This document shows, piece by piece, positions 7,626-16,933 of a stretch of 64,000 bases of DNA. The stretch comes from Paracoccaceae bacterium (lineage in GTDB: Bacteria; Pseudomonadota; Alphaproteobacteria; Rhodobacterales; Rhodobacteraceae): assembly GCA_024742695.1 (NCBI GenBank), contig JANSXY010000011.1, forward strand, positions 1 to 64,000, read 5' to 3'. Below the pieces are notes generated by a model. The model saw nothing but the letters and a program-made list of their open reading frames with translations, was not told the DNA's origin and ran no database searches. A program made the position numbers and the translations under genes. Positions within the stretch are counted from its first letter, which is position 1. Every line of letters starts with the position of its first letter.

Positions 7626-9542
7626 TCAGCGCATCCGCACATACGCCCCCGGCGCCTCGCCCAGCGGCGGATAATCCGCCGCGCCCATGTCCGGCGGATC
7701 GGTCGTGCCGCCGCCCTGCCCGGCCAGCCAGCCCGCCCAGGCCGGCCACCACGACCCCTCGCGCAGTTCCGCCCGCGGCAACCAGTCGTCGGGCGAGGTA
7801 TAGCGCGCGCCGGCGGGCCGATGGCCGATCCGGTAGTGCCGGTGCGGATGGCCGGGGTGCGACAGGATGCCGGCGTTGTGGCCACCCTTGGTCAGCGCGA
7901 AGGTGCAATCCGCCCCGGTGAACAGGTTGATCTTGTAAACCGATTTCCACGGCGCGATGTGATCGGTCTCGGTGCCGACAGCGAAGATCGGCACCCGGAT
8001 GTCCTTGAGCGCGATCACCTGCCCCTCGACCGCGAAACGCCCGGCCGACAGCCGGTTTTCCAGAAACAGGCTGCGCAGGTATTCCGAATGCATCCGCGCC
8101 GGCATCCGCGTCTGGTCGGCGTTCCAGGCGGTCAGGTCGATCATCCCGTCGCGCTCGCCCAGGAACCAGGCGCGCATCGCGCGCGACCACACCAGGTCGT
8201 CGGCCCGTAGCGCGCGGAACGCCCCCGACATCTGCCGGCTGTCCAGCACGCCCCGGTCCCACATCAGGTCTTCGAGAAAGGCGATCTGCGCCTCGTCGAC
8301 GAACAGCATCAACTCCCCGGCCTCGGAAAAATCGGTCTGCGCGGCCAACAGCGTGAGCGAGGCGATCCGGGCGTCGCCGTCGCGCGCCATCGTCGCCGCC
8401 GTGATCGCGGCCAGCGTGCCGCCCAGGCAGTAGCCGGCCAGCTGCACCTTCTGCCCCGGCACGATCGCGGCGACGGCATCGAGCGCCGCCATCACGCCCT
8501 CGGTGCGATAGGCGTCGAAGCCGAGGTCGCGATCCTCCGGGCCGGGATTGCGCCACGAGATCATGAAGACCGTGTGGCCCTGCGCCACGAGATAGCGCAC
8601 GAGCGAGTTCTGCGCGGAAAGGTCGAGGATGTAGTATTTCATGATCCAGGCCGGCACGATCAGCACGGGGCGCGCGGCAACCGTCGGCGTTGTCGGCGCA
8701 TACTGGATCAGTTCCATCAGGTGGGTCCGGGCCACCACCTTGCCCGGCGTCGCGGCCAGATCGGTGCCCGGTTCGAAGCCCTCGGGGATCGGGCGGGGGT
8801 ACGGGTCGATCTCGTCCAGCAGATCCTCGGCGAAGTGCCGCGCGCCGCGCACCAGGTTCGCACCGCGTTCGGCGGCGGTGCGGTGCAGGATCTCGGGGTT
8901 CAGCATCGGGTTGTTGGCCGGCGAGACGGCGTCGAGCATCTGCCCGGCCATGAAGCCGACGCGCTCGGCGTTGCGCGGACGCATGCCGCGGATCTGCCGG
9001 GTGGCCGATCGCCAGAACGCCTCGGTCGCCAGATGGGCCTGTGCGAGGGCGGCGAAGGGCATCGCCTGCCAGGCCTCGGCGGCGAAGCGGCGATCGCCCT
9101 GCGCCGGTGCCTGCGGCGGGTCCGCGTCAAGGCCCATCGCGCGGCGCGCCAGCCAGCCCCAGTACCGCGCCGCGCCCTGCCCGGCCTCCATCGCCAGTTC
9201 CGCCTGCCGGCCCGGCGCGCGCGCAAGGTGGCCGGCCCAGTCCGCCCAGGCCGCCACCGTGGCCTGCGGCGACACGCCCTGCGTCATCCGCCCGACGGCG
9301 GCGCGCAGCGCCCTGTCGAAGGCGTCCAGCCCGGCCGGCTCCGTCGGCGAAACCGCCGCGCCACCGCGATGCGGGGCGCCGTTGAGGACGTCGGGCGGCG
9401 GCGGTGGCGGCGCGTCGGGCGCGGCCGCGGCGGGCAGCGGCACGACCGCCCCGCCGGCCTTCGTCTTCGCAGCGGTCCGGGCATCGGTCGGGGCATCGGT
9501 CCGGGCGCCGGCCCGCGCGGGTCTTTTCGTCCTGGTCACCAT
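7626..9542 (-). CDS. phaC: Class I poly(3-hydroxyalkanoate) synthase
   Basis: This 638-residue PhaC polymerises hydroxyacyl-CoA into storage polyester on granules. The lipase-like box is GYCLGG with the catalytic Cys at about 372. The Asp lies in [10 protein letters not shown] (about 527) and the His in KGGHNAGI (about 555). The N-terminal PhaC domain precedes them ([17 protein letters not shown]). Residues 1-65 are a Lys/Arg/Ala/Pro-rich low-complexity extension with repeated DAPTDAR-like units, longer than in typical class I enzymes. No phaP, phaR or phaZ is visible nearby. Its stop lies 85 bp upstream of the B12 riboswitch. Confidence 0.95.
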   Translation of the reverse strand: MVTRTKRPARAGARTDAPTDARTAAKTKAGGAVVPLPAAAAPDAPPPPPPDVLNGAPHRGGAAVSPTEPAGLDAFDRALRAAVGRMTQGVSPQATVAAWADWAGHLARAPGRQAELAMEAGQGAARYWGWLARRAMGLDADPPQAPAQGDRRFAAEAWQAMPFAALAQAHLATEAFWRSATRQIRGMRPRNAERVGFMAGQMLDAVSPANNPMLNPEILHRTAAERGANLVRGARHFAEDLLDEIDPYPRPIPEGFEPGTDLAATPGKVVARTHLMELIQYAPTTPTVAARPVLIVPAWIMKYYILDLSAQNSLVRYLVAQGHTVFMISWRNPGPEDRDLGFDAYRTEGVMAALDAVAAIVPGQKVQLAGYCLGGTLAAITAATMARDGDARIASLTLLAAQTDFSEAGELMLFVDEAQIAFLEDLMWDRGVLDSRQMSGAFRALRADDLVWSRAMRAWFLGERDGMIDLTAWNADQTRMPARMHSEYLRSLFLENRLSAGRFAVEGQVIALKDIRVPIFAVGTETDHIAPWKSVYKINLFTGADCTFALTKGGHNAGILSHPGHPHRHYRIGHRPAGARYTSPDDWLPRAELREGSWWPAWAGWLAGQGGGTTDPPDMGAADYPPLGEAPGAYVRMR

Positions 9543-9616
9543 TTTCGCCCCGTTCTTGCCGTAGCTTCCCGGCCCGCACCGTAGCGTCTGCCGATGACCG
9601 GGCGATGACGTCGATC

Positions 9617-12019
9617 TCAGCCCGCCGGCGCCGGGTCCAGTTCGGCCAGCATCTGCAAGGTCCGCAGCACCGAATCCGGCGTCAGCGAGATCGAATCGAT
9701 GCCGCAGCCGACGAGGAATTCCGCCATCTCGGGATAGTCCGAGGGCGCCTGCCCGCAGATCCCCACGTGCCGACCGTTGCGCTTCGCCCCGTCCACCGCC
9801 TGCTTGAGAAAGGCCATCACGCCGGGGTCGCGTTCATCGAAATCGAAAGCGACGAGCTGGCTGTCGCGGTCCACCCCCAGCGTGAGCTGCGTGAGATCGT
9901 TCGAGCCGATCGAGAACCCGTCGAACCGCTTGGCGAAGTCGTCGATCGAGATCACGTTGTTCGGGATCTCGCACATCACGTAGACCTCCAGCCCGTTCTC
10001 GCCGCGCTTCAGCCCGTGTTCGGCCATGAAGGCGATCACCCTGTCGGCCTCGTCCACCCGGCGGCAGAACGGCACCATCAGTTTCAGGTTGGTCAGCCCC
10101 ATCTCCTCGCGCACCCGGGTCATCGCGCGGCATTCCAGCACGAAGGCCTCGGCGAAGCTCGGATGGGTGTAGCGGGCCGCGCCGCGGAACCCGATCATCG
10201 GGTTTTCCTCCTTCGGCTCGAACTCCGCGCCGCCGATCAGCGCGGCATATTCGTTCGACTTGAAATCCGACAGCCGGGCGATCACCGGGCGCGGCCAGAA
10301 CGCCGCGGCGATGGTGCCCACCCCCTCGGCGAGCTTTTCCACGAAGAAATCGCCACCGTTGTCGTGATGCGCGATCATCCTGCCGATCTCGGCGCGCTGG
10401 CCCGCATCCGCCACCTTCTCGGGGTAGAGAAGCGCCATCGGATGCGCCTTGATGTATTCGTTGATGATGAATTCGAGCCGCGCGAGGCCGACGCCGTCGA
10501 CCGGCAGGAACGAGGTCTTCAGCGCCAGTTCCGGGTTGCCGAGATTGACCATCACATGCGCCGGCGGGCGCTTGATCGTTTCCAGGTCGGTGCGGCGCAC
10601 CTCGTAGGGCACCTCGCCCGCGTAGACACGGCCGACATCGCCCTCGGCGCAGGAGATCGTCACCACCTCGCCGGTCTTCAGCGTCGCGGTCGCGCCGTCG
10701 GCGCCGACGACGGCGGGGATGCCCAGTTCGCGCGCCACGATCGCCGCATGGCAGGTGCGCCCGCCGCGGTTCGTCACGATCGCCGCGGCGGTCTTCATCA
10801 CCGGTTCCCAGTCCGGCGTCGTGGTGTCCGACACCAGGACCTCGCCGGGTCTGAAGGCCGGCAGTTCCTCGGCGTTGCGGATCACCCGCACCGCGCCGGT
10901 GGCGCATTTCGTGCCCACCGCACGGCCCTGCACCCGCGTGGTTCCGGTGCCGGTGACGACATGTTCCTCCAGCACCCGCGCATCGGCCTGCGAGGTCACC
11001 GTCTCGGGCCGCGCCTGCACGATGTAAAGCTCGCCGTCGACCCCATCGAGGGCCCATTCGATGTCCATCGGCGTGGTATGGCCGTGGTGACGGGAATAGT
11101 GATCCTCGATCTTGATCGCGTAGTCGGCCAGCGTCAGCACTTGGTCGTCGGTCACGCAGAACCGCCCGCGTTCCTCGTCCGAGGTCGGGCGGTTGACGAC
11201 CGCCTCGCGGGTCCGGCCGCCTGCATAGACCATCTTCATCTGCTTGGCGCCCAGCACCCGGCGCACCAGCGCGCGATGGCCGTCGCGGAACCGCGGCTTG
11301 TGAACGAGGAATTCATCGACGTCGACGGCGCCCTGCACCACGTTCTCGCCCAGCCCCAGCGCGCCGGTGATGAACACGAAATCGGGATGACCCGACTCGG
11401 TATCGACGGTGAACATCACCCCGGCAGAGGCGAGGTCGGACCGCACCATCTTCATCACGCAGGCCGAGAGATAGACCTTGAAGTGGTCGAACCCCTTGTC
11501 CATCCGGTAGGAAATCGCCCGATCGGTGAACAGCGAGGCGTTGCAGCGGCGCACCGCGTCGAGCACCATCTCGTCGCCCCGGATGTTGAGATAGGTGTCG
11601 TGCTGGCCCGCGAAACTGGCCGTCGGCAGGTCTTCGGCAGTGGCCGAGGACCGCACGGCAACCGAGATGTCGGGCCCGTATTCGGCTTTCAGCCCGTCCA
11701 TCCCGGCGAGGATCTCGTCACGGGTCTGGGGCAGCAGGCCGGCGGCATAGACGATCTCGCGGCAGGCGGCGCCGGCACGGCGCAGCGCGGTGACGTCGGT
11801 CTTGTCGAGACCGTCCAGTTCCCGATGCAGCCGGTCCCAGGCCCCGGCGGCGTCCAGCGAAGCGCGATAGGCCTCGGCGGTCACCGCGAAGCCGTTGGCC
11901 TGGCGCACGCCCAAGGGGGCGAGTTCGCGATACATCTCGCCCAGCGAGGCGTTCTTGCCGCCCACCACGGGGACATCCTCGATCGTCAGGTCCGAAAACC
12001 AGCGCACATGGCCTGCCAT
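9617..12019 (-). CDS. ppsA: Phosphoenolpyruvate synthase (pyruvate, water dikinase)
   Basis: This 800-residue enzyme converts pyruvate, ATP and water to PEP, AMP and phosphate for gluconeogenesis. The N-terminal ATP-grasp domain ([32 protein letters not shown]) comes first. The swivelling phosphohistidine domain has catalytic His near 424 ([21 protein letters not shown] region). The C-terminal TIM-barrel PEP domain holds [13 protein letters not shown] and [17 protein letters not shown]. Length and motif order match PpsA. It stands alone; the 148-bp gap to the plus-strand gene at 12168 should hold divergent promoters. Confidence 0.95.
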   Translation of the reverse strand: MAGHVRWFSDLTIEDVPVVGGKNASLGEMYRELAPLGVRQANGFAVTAEAYRASLDAAGAWDRLHRELDGLDKTDVTALRRAGAACREIVYAAGLLPQTRDEILAGMDGLKAEYGPDISVAVRSSATAEDLPTASFAGQHDTYLNIRGDEMVLDAVRRCNASLFTDRAISYRMDKGFDHFKVYLSACVMKMVRSDLASAGVMFTVDTESGHPDFVFITGALGLGENVVQGAVDVDEFLVHKPRFRDGHRALVRRVLGAKQMKMVYAGGRTREAVVNRPTSDEERGRFCVTDDQVLTLADYAIKIEDHYSRHHGHTTPMDIEWALDGVDGELYIVQARPETVTSQADARVLEEHVVTGTGTTRVQGRAVGTKCATGAVRVIRNAEELPAFRPGEVLVSDTTTPDWEPVMKTAAAIVTNRGGRTCHAAIVARELGIPAVVGADGATATLKTGEVVTISCAEGDVGRVYAGEVPYEVRRTDLETIKRPPAHVMVNLGNPELALKTSFLPVDGVGLARLEFIINEYIKAHPMALLYPEKVADAGQRAEIGRMIAHHDNGGDFFVEKLAEGVGTIAAAFWPRPVIARLSDFKSNEYAALIGGAEFEPKEENPMIGFRGAARYTHPSFAEAFVLECRAMTRVREEMGLTNLKLMVPFCRRVDEADRVIAFMAEHGLKRGENGLEVYVMCEIPNNVISIDDFAKRFDGFSIGSNDLTQLTLGVDRDSQLVAFDFDERDPGVMAFLKQAVDGAKRNGRHVGICGQAPSDYPEMAEFLVGCGIDSISLTPDSVLRTLQMLAELDPAPAG

Positions 12020-12167
12020 CGTCTTCCTCCAGATACACCTTTGGCGCGAGCATGGCGAAGCGTCGGCGCCGCGGCCTTGATGCAGGACAAGCCGGGGCCG
12101 GCGGTCTGCGCGGTTGCGGCCGGGCCGCCGGGATGGTCAGATCGGGCGACGAGACCGGAGGCCACCG

Positions 12168-12824
12168 ATGCACTACGCCCCGGGGCGCGAGCCCTGCCCC
12201 CTGCCGTTTTCGCCTTTCAAGTCCTGCACCGTGCCGCGGCCGATCGGCTGGCTTTCGACCGTCTCGGCCGACGGGGTGGCCAATCTCGCCCCCTACAGCC
12301 AGTGGCAGAACCTCACCTTCGACCCGCCGAGGGTGATGTTCGCGGCCAACCAGTATGCCGACGGCCGGCGCAAGCACACGGTGCTGAACGCCGAGGCGAC
12401 GGGCTGGTTCGTGTGGAACATGGCGACCTATGACCTGCGCGAGGCGGTCAACATCTCGGCCGTGGAATGGCCCGACGGGGTGGACGAGTTCGACAAGGCC
12501 GGCGTGACCCCGGCCGCCTGCATCGACGCGCCGGGGCCGCGGGTGGCCGAAAGCCCGGCGCAGTTCGAATGCCGCTACCTGTCCACGCACCGGCTGCGCG
12601 GATCGTCGAACCACGGCTGGGTCGACGTGGTCTACGGCGAGGTGGCGCGCATCCATGTCGCCGACGAGGTGCTGACCGCGGACGGCAAGCTGGATATCGC
12701 GCGCATCCGGCCGCTGGCCCGGCTGGGGTATTACGACTACACCTCGGTGACCGAGGTGTTCGAGATGCGGATTCCAGGCGCCTCGCGGGCCGCGGCGGCG
12801 GGGCTGGAGGGCAAGGGCGGCTAG
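12168..12824 (+). CDS. Flavin reductase-like (FMN-binding split-barrel) family protein
   Basis: This 218-residue protein has a flavin-reductase-like split barrel. Marks are PLPFSPFKSCTVPRPIGWLSTVS, then GVANLAPYSQWQNLTFDPPRVMF, KHTVLNAEATGWFVWNMATY and a GEVARIHVADEVL segment. The ATG at 12168 has GGAG 8 bp upstream; an earlier in-frame ATG would add an Arg-rich tail unlike the family. Members bind FMN and act as reductases or orphan oxidoreductases; the substrate is unknown. It converges on phnM with a 4-bp overlap of the two 3' ends. Confidence 0.8.
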   Translation: MHYAPGREPCPLPFSPFKSCTVPRPIGWLSTVSADGVANLAPYSQWQNLTFDPPRVMFAANQYADGRRKHTVLNAEATGWFVWNMATYDLREAVNISAVEWPDGVDEFDKAGVTPAACIDAPGPRVAESPAQFECRYLSTHRLRGSSNHGWVDVVYGEVARIHVADEVLTADGKLDIARIRPLARLGYYDYTSVTEVFEMRIPGASRAAAAGLEGKGG

Positions 12825-13963
12825 GCCACCCGGCGGCCCTGCACCCAGGAGCCGCGCACCACGGCGGTGCCGCCGGCGCGGGCCACCCGGATCACGTCGG
12901 CGCGCGCGCCGGGTTCGATCCGGCCGCGATCGGCCAGCCCGGCCGCGGCGGCCGGCGCGGCGGTGACGGTGGCGAAGCCGCGCGCGAGGTCGCCCCAGAG
13001 ATCGGCCAGCATCAGCGCCCCGTTCAGCAGCGCGGCGGGCACGTAGTCCGACGACAGGATGTCCAGTAGCCCCGCCTGTGCCAGTTCCAGCGCCGCGACG
13101 TTGCCCGAATGCGACCCGCCGCGGATCAGGTTCGGCGCGCCCATCATCACCGCGATGCCGTGGTCGCGGCAGGCCTGCGCGGCCTCGACCGTCGTGGGAA
13201 ACTCCGCCAGCCTGATCCCGTATCCCGCCGAGGTCGCGACCTGACCGGCGGTGGTGTCGTCGTGGCTGGCCAGCACCGCGCCGAAGCGGCGCGCCTCGGC
13301 CACCGCGGCGGCCTCGTGATCGTCGCCGTAGGTGTCGCGCAGGCGCTGCAGGTTGGCGACATGCTGATCGAATTCCTCGGCCGTGAGGTTATGCTTGCCC
13401 ATCACGTAGCGCGCCAGCTTCGAGACGTCGCGGAACTGCCGCTGGCCGGGCGTATGATCCATCAGGCTGACGATGCCGACGCGGTCCTCGGGGCCGAATT
13501 CCTCGAGTTCCGCCACCAGCGTTTCCGAACAGACCTCGGCCCTGAGGTGCAGGAAATGGCTGATCCTGAGCGCGCCGGAGGCCCGCATCGCCAGAAGCTC
13601 GGTCGCGAGGCCGCGGGCGTATTTCGGATAGCGCGACTTGGTGTTGGTCACCACCGATCCGACCCGCATCGCGTCGAAGACCGTGGTGATTCCGACCCCG
13701 GCAAGCTCGGCGTCATGCGCGACGATCGCCGCGGCATGCGGCCAGTCGACCTTGGGGCGCGGCTGGATGTGGCGTTCGAGATTGTCGGTATGCAGCTCGA
13801 TCAACCCGGGCGCGAGGACATCGCCCTCGCAATCGACGGCGCCGGACGGCACCGCGCCGCCGGGTTCGATCGCCGCGATCCGGCCTTCGGACAGCGTCAG
13901 GCTGCCGCGCAGCACCTCTCGCGGCAGGACGAGCGTGGCATTGGCGAGTATCGTTTCGGTCAT
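12821..13963 (-). CDS. phnM: Alpha-D-ribose 1-methylphosphonate 5-triphosphate diphosphatase PhnM
   Basis: This 380-residue amidohydrolase-fold enzyme of the C-P lyase pathway removes pyrophosphate from ribose 1-phosphonate 5-triphosphate. Metal-binding and family motifs match the classical PhnM: LIELHTDNLERH, QPRPKVDWP, SLMDHTPGQRQF, LASHDDTTAGQ, EFPTT, MGAPNLIRGGSHSGNVAA and DILSSDYVPAAL. It is oriented away from the main phn operon and separated from it by a plus-strand gene. A second, more divergent PhnM-like gene lies at 21845-23026. Confidence 0.93.
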   Translation of the reverse strand: MTETILANATLVLPREVLRGSLTLSEGRIAAIEPGGAVPSGAVDCEGDVLAPGLIELHTDNLERHIQPRPKVDWPHAAAIVAHDAELAGVGITTVFDAMRVGSVVTNTKSRYPKYARGLATELLAMRASGALRISHFLHLRAEVCSETLVAELEEFGPEDRVGIVSLMDHTPGQRQFRDVSKLARYVMGKHNLTAEEFDQHVANLQRLRDTYGDDHEAAAVAEARRFGAVLASHDDTTAGQVATSAGYGIRLAEFPTTVEAAQACRDHGIAVMMGAPNLIRGGSHSGNVAALELAQAGLLDILSSDYVPAALLNGALMLADLWGDLARGFATVTAAPAAAAGLADRGRIEPGARADVIRVARAGGTAVVRGSWVQGRRVA

Positions 13964-14002
13964 CTCTGGTCCTTGGTCCGGCCAATCGTTATCAGGGCCT
14001 TG

Positions 14003-14020
14003 CCGTCATGATCGTGTAAT
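14003..14020 (+). promoter_or_regulatory. Weak PhoB-box-like sequence between phnM and the 2H-phosphoesterase gene
   Basis: CCGTCAT-GATC-GTGTAAT has the 7-4-7 spacing of a PhoB box, but only the first half matches the CTGTCAT consensus well. It lies 24 nt upstream of the plus-strand start at 14044. It is recorded as a weak candidate beside the two better sites elsewhere in the phn region. Confidence 0.25.
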
Positions 14021-14043
14021 GCGGCCGGCATAAAGGCGGGGGC

Positions 14044-14733
14044 ATGGAAGACTACAGGCGCTTTGCGATCTACTGGGCCCCGGAAGCCGGCCCGCTGGCG
14101 AGCTTCGCCGCGGCCTGGCTTGGCTGGGATCCGGCAGAGGGGCAGGACGTCGCCCATCCCGAAGTCCCCGGCCTTCCCGCCCCGGTTGAGGCGCTGACCG
14201 AGGCGCCGCGCAAATACGGTTTCCACGGCACGCTCAAGGCGCCGTTCCGGCTGGTCGAGGGCGCGACACAGGACGGGTTGCGGGCCGCGCTGGCCGCCTT
14301 CGCCGCGCGCACCGCGCCGGTCACGCTCGACGGGTTGCGGCTGACCCGGCTTGACCGGTTCCTCGCGCTCTTGCCCGAGGGCGAAGAGGCGCCGCTGACG
14401 CGGCTGGCCGGCGAGATCGTCGAGGCGTTCGAGCCGTTCCGCGCCCCGCTGTCGCCCGAGGACATGCTGCGCCGCCAGGCCGACGCGTTGCCGCCGCGCC
14501 AGCGCGACCTGCTGGGCCGCTACGGCTACCCCTACGTGATGGAAGAATTCCGCTTCCACCTCACCCTCACCGGCCCCCTGGAGCCGCAGGAGGCCGAGGC
14601 GGCGCACGCCGCGCTGGCCCCGGCGATCGCGCCGCTGCTGCCCCGGCCCTTCCGGATCGCGGCGATCTGCCTTTTCGGCGAGGCGGCGGACGGACGGTTC
14701 CACAACCTGCATCGCTACGCCCTGACCGGCTGA
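14044..14733 (+). CDS. DUF1045 phosphonate-metabolism protein, 2H-phosphoesterase-like
   Basis: This 229-residue protein belongs to the DUF1045 family found in phosphonate operons. It has the two H-x-T motifs of the 2H phosphoesterase superfamily: YGFHGTLKAPF near residue 60 and FRFHLTLTGPL near 173. Such proteins open or cleave cyclic phosphodiesters. No phnP (ribosyl cyclic phosphate phosphodiesterase) is seen in the window, so this protein is a plausible stand-in for that step; this is inference. Its 3' end overlaps the convergent phnN by 19 bp. Confidence 0.85.
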   Translation: MEDYRRFAIYWAPEAGPLASFAAAWLGWDPAEGQDVAHPEVPGLPAPVEALTEAPRKYGFHGTLKAPFRLVEGATQDGLRAALAAFAARTAPVTLDGLRLTRLDRFLALLPEGEEAPLTRLAGEIVEAFEPFRAPLSPEDMLRRQADALPPRQRDLLGRYGYPYVMEEFRFHLTLTGPLEPQEAEAAHAALAPAIAPLLPRPFRIAAICLFGEAADGRFHNLHRYALTG

Positions 14734-15269
14734 AGCGCGTCGAGAAACGCCGCCGCGGCGGTGTCCAGCGCGCCGTCGTTGCGGATCTCGAGAACCGGCA
14801 GGCCGGCCGGGAACGGATCGGTGCCACGCGCCAGCCGCCCGGCGATATCCGCCGCCGTCTCGCGCCCGCGCGCCGCCAGCCGTTCGGCCAGGATATCGGG
14901 CGCGGCGGTGACATGCAGCACGACCAGGCCGGGAAACACCGCCGCCGCGTCGCCCAGCATCCGCCGAGAGCCGTTGAACAGCACGGTGCGCCCCGCCGCC
15001 AGATCGCCGCGCACCGAGGCCGGGATGCCGTAGCTGAGCCCGTGCGCCTGCCAGTCCAGCGCAAAGCCGCCGGCGGCCTTGCGGCGCGCGAACTCCGCCG
15101 CGGTCACGCCCTCGAACGGTTCGCCGCCGGCGGCTTCGGGCCGGGTGATGACCCGGCGCACCAGGCACAGGTCGGGCCGCGCGGCACGGGCGGCCGCCAT
15201 CAGCGTGTCCTTCCCGGCGCCGGAGGGCCCGACGACGGCGAAGATCCGGCCCGGCCCGCGCCCGGCCAT
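14715..15269 (-). CDS. phnN: Ribose 1,5-bisphosphate phosphokinase PhnN
   Basis: This 184-residue guanylate-kinase-like P-loop enzyme makes PRPP from ribose 1,5-bisphosphate, the last step of C-P lyase salvage. The P-loop is VVGPSGAGKDTL near residue 12. Also visible are RRVITRPEAAGGE and a long helix LAERLAARGRETAADIAGRLARG. It starts 1 bp after the phnL stop, the distal end of the phnG-to-phnN run. Confidence 0.92.
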   Translation of the reverse strand: MAGRGPGRIFAVVGPSGAGKDTLMAAARAARPDLCLVRRVITRPEAAGGEPFEGVTAAEFARRKAAGGFALDWQAHGLSYGIPASVRGDLAAGRTVLFNGSRRMLGDAAAVFPGLVVLHVTAAPDILAERLAARGRETAADIAGRLARGTDPFPAGLPVLEIRNDGALDTAAAAFLDALQPVRA

Positions 15270-15270
15270 C

Positions 15271-15966
15271 TCAGGCCGCCCGCGGCGCGAAGGCCGTCAC
15301 GTCGATCTCGCGGTCGCAGACCTGTGCCCGCGCGTCGGCATCGTGGAAGATGCCCAGGATCGCCGCGCCGCGGGCCTTGGCCTCTTCGATCAGGTCCAGC
15401 ACCACGGCGCGGTTGGCGGCGTCGAGGCTGGCGGTGGGTTCGTCCAGCAGCAGCGCGGGGTATTCCCGGGCGAAGCCGCGGGCGATGTTGACCCGCTGCT
15501 GTTCGCCGCCCGAGAAGGTGGTGGGCGACAGCGACCACAGCCGTTCGGGCAGGTTCAGCCGCGCCAGCAGGTCCGCCGCCCGGTCGCGGGCCGCGTCGTC
15601 CTCCACCCCCAGCGCCAGCAGCGGCTCGGCGACGACGTCCAGCGTGGGAACCCGCGGCACGACGCGCAGGAACTGGCTGACGTAGCCCAGCGTTTCGCGC
15701 CTGAGCGCGAGGATGTCGCGCGGCGCGGCGCGCGCCACATCGGTGTCGCCGACCCGGATTTCCCCGGCCGCGGCCAGGTAATTGCCCCAGATCATCCGCA
15801 TCAGCGTCGACTTGCCCGCGCCCGAGGCGCCGACCAGCGCCACGCACTCGCCGGGCCGCACCGCAAGCTCGGCACCGCGCATCACCTCGATCACCGCGCC
15901 GCCCTGGTTGTGCAGGGTGAAGGACTTGGCCAGCCCCCGAACCTCGATCATCAGCTTCATGCACAT
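15271..15966 (-). CDS. phnL: C-P lyase ATP-binding subunit PhnL
   Basis: This 231-residue ABC-type ATPase is part of the C-P lyase core system. Walker A is VGASGAGKSTL (about 51). The signature is FSGGEQQRVNIARGF, Walker B is ALLLDEPTASLD, and the switch His lies in LGIFHDADARAQVCDREI. PhnL-specific features are GYVSQFLRVVPRVPTLDVVAEPL and the short C-terminus. ATG codons at 15966, 15960 and 15951 are all possible starts; the first lies 4 bp after the corA stop. PhnL with PhnGHI attaches phosphonate to ATP ribose. Confidence 0.92.
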   Translation of the reverse strand: MCMKLMIEVRGLAKSFTLHNQGGAVIEVMRGAELAVRPGECVALVGASGAGKSTLMRMIWGNYLAAAGEIRVGDTDVARAAPRDILALRRETLGYVSQFLRVVPRVPTLDVVAEPLLALGVEDDAARDRAADLLARLNLPERLWSLSPTTFSGGEQQRVNIARGFAREYPALLLDEPTASLDAANRAVVLDLIEEAKARGAAILGIFHDADARAQVCDREIDVTAFAPRAA

Positions 15967-15970
15967 CCCC

Positions 15971-16930
15971 TCACAGCCAGCGCTTCCACTTGAACACCAC
16001 CCAGGTCAGCGCCGCCGACGCGATCATCAGCCCGATCGCCGCGGGATAGCCCCAGGGCGCGTCGAGTTCCGGCATCACGGCGAAGTTCATCCCGTAGACC
16101 GAGGCGACCAGCGTCGGCGGCAGGAACAGCACCGCCACGGTCGAGACGATCCGCACCGTGGCGTTCTGTTCGAGGTTGATCAGCCCCAGCGTGGCGTCGA
16201 CGGCGAGGCTGACGCGGGTCGACAGGAAATCGGCATGCACGCCCAGCGCCTGGATGTCGCGCATCTGCGCCTTGAGCGCGGCGCGCAACTCCTCTCCCTC
16301 CATCCTCAGGCCCAGGGTCTGGCCGAAATAGGACAGCGCGCGTTCGACGGTCAGCAGCGCCAGACGCACCCGGCCCAGAAGCTCGCCCTGCCGGCCGACG
16401 CGCTCGAGCGTCTGGCGCAGCACCTCCGGCCGGCCCTGGGCCCCGCCCCCGAAGACCCCGCGCGCGGCCGCGTCCAGCTCGCCCCCGGCGCCTTCCAGAA
16501 GGTCGGCCAGCCGCGCCACGATCTCGTCCGTCAGGCCAAGGAAGATGCGTTCCGCCGATCCCGCGCCGAGCGCCGAGCGGTCGGCGCGTTCGGGATAGGT
16601 TTCGAACGGGCGCGGCGCGTGATGGCGCACCGTCACCAGCCGGCTTTCCGACAGGATGAAGGTCACCGGCCCGGCCATCGGGGCCTGCCCCGTGGACAGG
16701 CCGGGCAGCACCACGGTCATGTAATCGATCCCGCCCTGCCGGTTGAGCCGGCTGGAGATCTCGATCTCTTCCATGTCCTGCAACGTCGGCACCTCGAGCC
16801 CCAGTGCCGCCACCGCCGCCACCTGCGCCTCCTGCGGCGCGTAGAGGTCGATCCAGAGCGCCGCGCCGATATCCGCGCCGGCCTCCATCCGCTCCAGCCG
16901 TCCGTTCCGGTCGCGATAGGCGTAGAGCAT
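15971..16930 (-). CDS. corA: CorA-family magnesium/divalent-cation channel inserted in the phn operon
   Basis: This 319-residue CorA family protein has a large cytoplasmic alpha/beta and helical domain, then two C-terminal membrane helices. The pore signature YGMNFAVMPEL lies between them, near residue 281, and the protein ends FKWKRWL. It sits between phnK and phnL with gaps of 3 and 4 bp, so it is co-transcribed with C-P lyase genes. That is not part of the classical phn gene set. Supply of Mg for ATP- and PRPP-linked steps, or export of divalent metal freed with phosphate, are possible reasons; both are inference. Confidence 0.92.
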   Translation of the reverse strand: MLYAYRDRNGRLERMEAGADIGAALWIDLYAPQEAQVAAVAALGLEVPTLQDMEEIEISSRLNRQGGIDYMTVVLPGLSTGQAPMAGPVTFILSESRLVTVRHHAPRPFETYPERADRSALGAGSAERIFLGLTDEIVARLADLLEGAGGELDAAARGVFGGGAQGRPEVLRQTLERVGRQGELLGRVRLALLTVERALSYFGQTLGLRMEGEELRAALKAQMRDIQALGVHADFLSTRVSLAVDATLGLINLEQNATVRIVSTVAVLFLPPTLVASVYGMNFAVMPELDAPWGYPAAIGLMIASAALTWVVFKWKRWL

Positions 16931-16933
16931 GTT

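Noticed and set aside
9404-12433. 1009-codon plus-strand frame
   Set aside because: It runs antisense through ppsA and into neighbouring genes, has no domain and has an Arg/His-rich composition typical of shadow frames.
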